From: Tetrahymena elliotti 4EA
Taxonomy: Eukaryota > Ciliophora > Oligohymenophorea > Hymenostomatida > Tetrahymenidae
Direction: 5' to 3'
Length of the DNA: 64,000 nt
Assembly: GCA_000231825.2 (NCBI GenBank)
Contig: JH720332.1
Location: forward strand, 286,728 to 350,727
Shown here: piece after piece, positions 62,402 through 64,000 of the stretch
Layout of the letters: the number at the start of each line of letters is the position of its first letter
Position numbering within the stretch: position 1 is the stretch's first letter
Program-made: the position numbers and the translations under genes
Notes under the pieces: model-generated
The model's database searches: none
Seen by the model: the letters and a program-made list of their open reading frames with translations, nothing else
What the model was told of the DNA's origin: nothing

Positions 62402-63079
62402 ATGGCTTACACACAAGATGTAGAGGATCCTTCAAACAATTTTAAGAGTTTACATAACTCAATTTGTGATTATTTTGATCAACCTTTCTTATTATTATAA
62501 TAATGCAAAACTTTTCAAAATTATTGTAGATTAGCTTTTTTAATCGATTAAAATAGGATAAAATATATTAATTTTTAAAATAAAAAAATAAACTAGGTTT
62601 TTTAAGTGATACCTTTTTTTTATTTTATATTAATTTAAAGTTATTCTAGAAAAAGAAAATTTGTTACAAAGAATGAAATTATTAGGTTATTATTTCAATT
62701 AATTGGGTAAATTTTGAATAAGTAATTTAAGCTTCACTTGATGAAAATAGCAAATTTTTGGATTTGTATAGAACCCTTTTCTCTAAAATGTGCATTTTTT
62801 ATCCTAAATACGAAAACATTCAGTTTACCATTGAACTCTTCAAATTTTTTCATTAAAAATAACACTTATTTCTAAAGGTTAAAATGTCACAACTAAATTA
62901 ATCACTCATCATGTTACATATTCTTTGATAGATTTAAAAAATTTTTAAATTCTCTCTTCATTTTTATGTGGTTAAATATTACGCATTTAAAATAATCAAT
63001 CATGAGCAATCATTTTTTGTCTAGAAACAACATAACAAAAAAAAAAAATGTCTTTTAAAATTTGTTCATCAAATTATGA
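62402..63079 (+). CDS. possible small hypothetical protein
   Basis: ATG 62402 opens 225 codons to TGA 63077-63079. The first about 50 residues look protein-like (MAYTQDVEDPSNNFKSLHNS, then FDQPFLLLQQCKTFQNYCRL), after which composition drifts to F/I/N/K-rich sequence expected from AT-rich DNA. Possibly only a first exon is real, or nothing. No domain. Confidence 0.3.
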
Positions 63080-63312
63080 ATCAATAAATCAGTCAATTAA
63101 ATTAAATGAATAAGGCATCAAAAATACTTACAATTCTAATTTTAATAAAAGTGTCATACTTTTATTCAATATATTTTCAATATTTTGAATATACTAATAA
63201 CTGTTCCCTAATAATTTATAAAGAAACATATTTACTTTCATTATAATTTATTCATAGATTAAATCAAATAGATTTGTTAATAAGAATTTAGGTTAAAGGT
63301 AATATAGGAAAA

Positions 63313-64000
63313 ATGGACTAAAAAAGCTAAGTTTCATAGCAATAAGATAAGATTAAACAGAAGCTAGTCAGGCATATAGAAAATAGGTAGAAAATCAGAA
63401 AAATTTATGCAGATAAGGGCATCTAAATGCTTGACAAACAAGATCTATTACGTAAATATTCTTTTTTACATTTAAATTATAATAATATTTCTCATTTAAT
63501 GATCTAAAAATTATTTTTCCATTTTAAGTTGCTCATTTATTTTTTACATTCAACCTGTATTATTTTAAAGATAAGTTACTTCTACCATTATTTTATATAA
63601 AAATACCAATAGTTGAGGATATTTAAGATCCAATTTTGAATGCCAATTAGAATGATATCTACAATGCAATGTAAGGCGAACTATCTCAAAAAGGATATAG
63701 CCATTTTAGGTTTTTAGGATAAGGAGCATAAGGATTAGTCGTTCTAGCTAAAGATTAGTTAACTAACAAGAGATTTGCCATCAAAGGAATACAAATCAAG
63801 GATTCTAAAGGAAACGTTGATCAGCAAGCTGTAAAATAGGTTAATCAAGAAATTAATATGCTCAATGAATGCAAAGGATCACCATATGTTGTCAATTTCG
63901 TAAGAAAAATAGAAGGATAACAGTTTGTATATCTAGTGCTCACAGAATGCTTAGGTAAAAAATAGAAAAAGCAGATTATAATCAATTAAAAAATAATATA
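63313..64000 (+). CDS. protein kinase, N-terminal part (runs off window)
   Basis: Exon 1 63313-63451 (MDQKSQVSQQQDKIKQK, a basic helical start), intron 63452-63612, exon 2 63613-63954, then a GTAAAA donor; the rest lies outside the window. Exon 2 enters a kinase N-lobe: FRFLGQGAQGLVVLAKD is the glycine-rich loop, RFAIKGIQI gives the ATP-binding lysine, VNQEINMLNE supplies the helix C glutamate, and FVYLVLTECLG is the hinge. The catalytic and activation loops are not visible, so the group cannot be assigned. Both junctions are phase 1 and in frame. Confidence 0.8.

Overview
The window reads as macronuclear nuclear DNA of an oligohymenophorean ciliate, most likely Tetrahymena or a close relative. 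Coding stretches are full of in-frame TAA and TAG that fit glutamine, and almost every convincing gene ends in TGA. The DNA is very AT-rich. Genes are separated by AT-rich spacers of roughly 0.3-2.8 kb and are cut by GT...AG introns, mostly 50-300 bases. Standard-code open frames therefore hide most genes, so the models here were built by hand on both strands with the ciliate code. There is no sign of prokaryotic operons, CRISPR arrays or an intact mobile element.

Left third (1-24053): the tail of a TPR protein; a giant glutamine-rich protein with CTF-x-P motifs (828-8202); a Pam16/Tim16-like J protein that keeps HPD (8808-9349); a jacalin/F-box/FBA protein with an apparent frameshift (9946-11712, minus); a Pam18/Tim14-like J protein with a very long N-terminal part (12891-14328); tRNA-Ser(AGA); a NUDIX hydrolase; a small glycine-rich membrane ORF; the eIF2B gamma subunit (17898-20041), whose seven-exon model closes exactly in frame; and a RING/B-box/coiled-coil protein ending in leucine-rich repeats (20243-24053, minus).

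Middle (24054-46000): a degenerate RRM-like locus; a 1479-residue intronless Q/N/S-rich EF-hand protein (27237-31676, minus); a four-exon EF-hand protein; then a tandem cluster of four intronless LRR genes (36271-43914). The last two of these are recent duplicates, and the final copy has gained a myristoylation-type N-terminus. An XRCC2-like RecA/Rad51-fold protein with a worn Walker A follows.

Right part (46000-64000): a two-helix membrane protein; a calcium-dependent protein kinase beginning MGC (47953-50364); a second MGC protein; a five-exon minus-strand gene broken by one in-frame TGA (55720-57531), with a duplicated remnant of its first exon 1.4 kb away; a small gene with another in-frame TGA (59990-60599); a fifth LRR gene; a weak ORF; and the start of a second protein kinase that runs off the right edge.

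Functional threads are mitochondrial import (two J proteins of the PAM motor type 3.5 kb apart), calcium signalling (CDPK and EF-hand proteins), ubiquitin-type adaptors (RING/B-box and F-box) and a locally expanding LRR family. These neighbours are not expected to be co-transcribed. Introns were placed from phase, GT/AG and protein continuity only. Junctions I could not settle are flagged in the entries.
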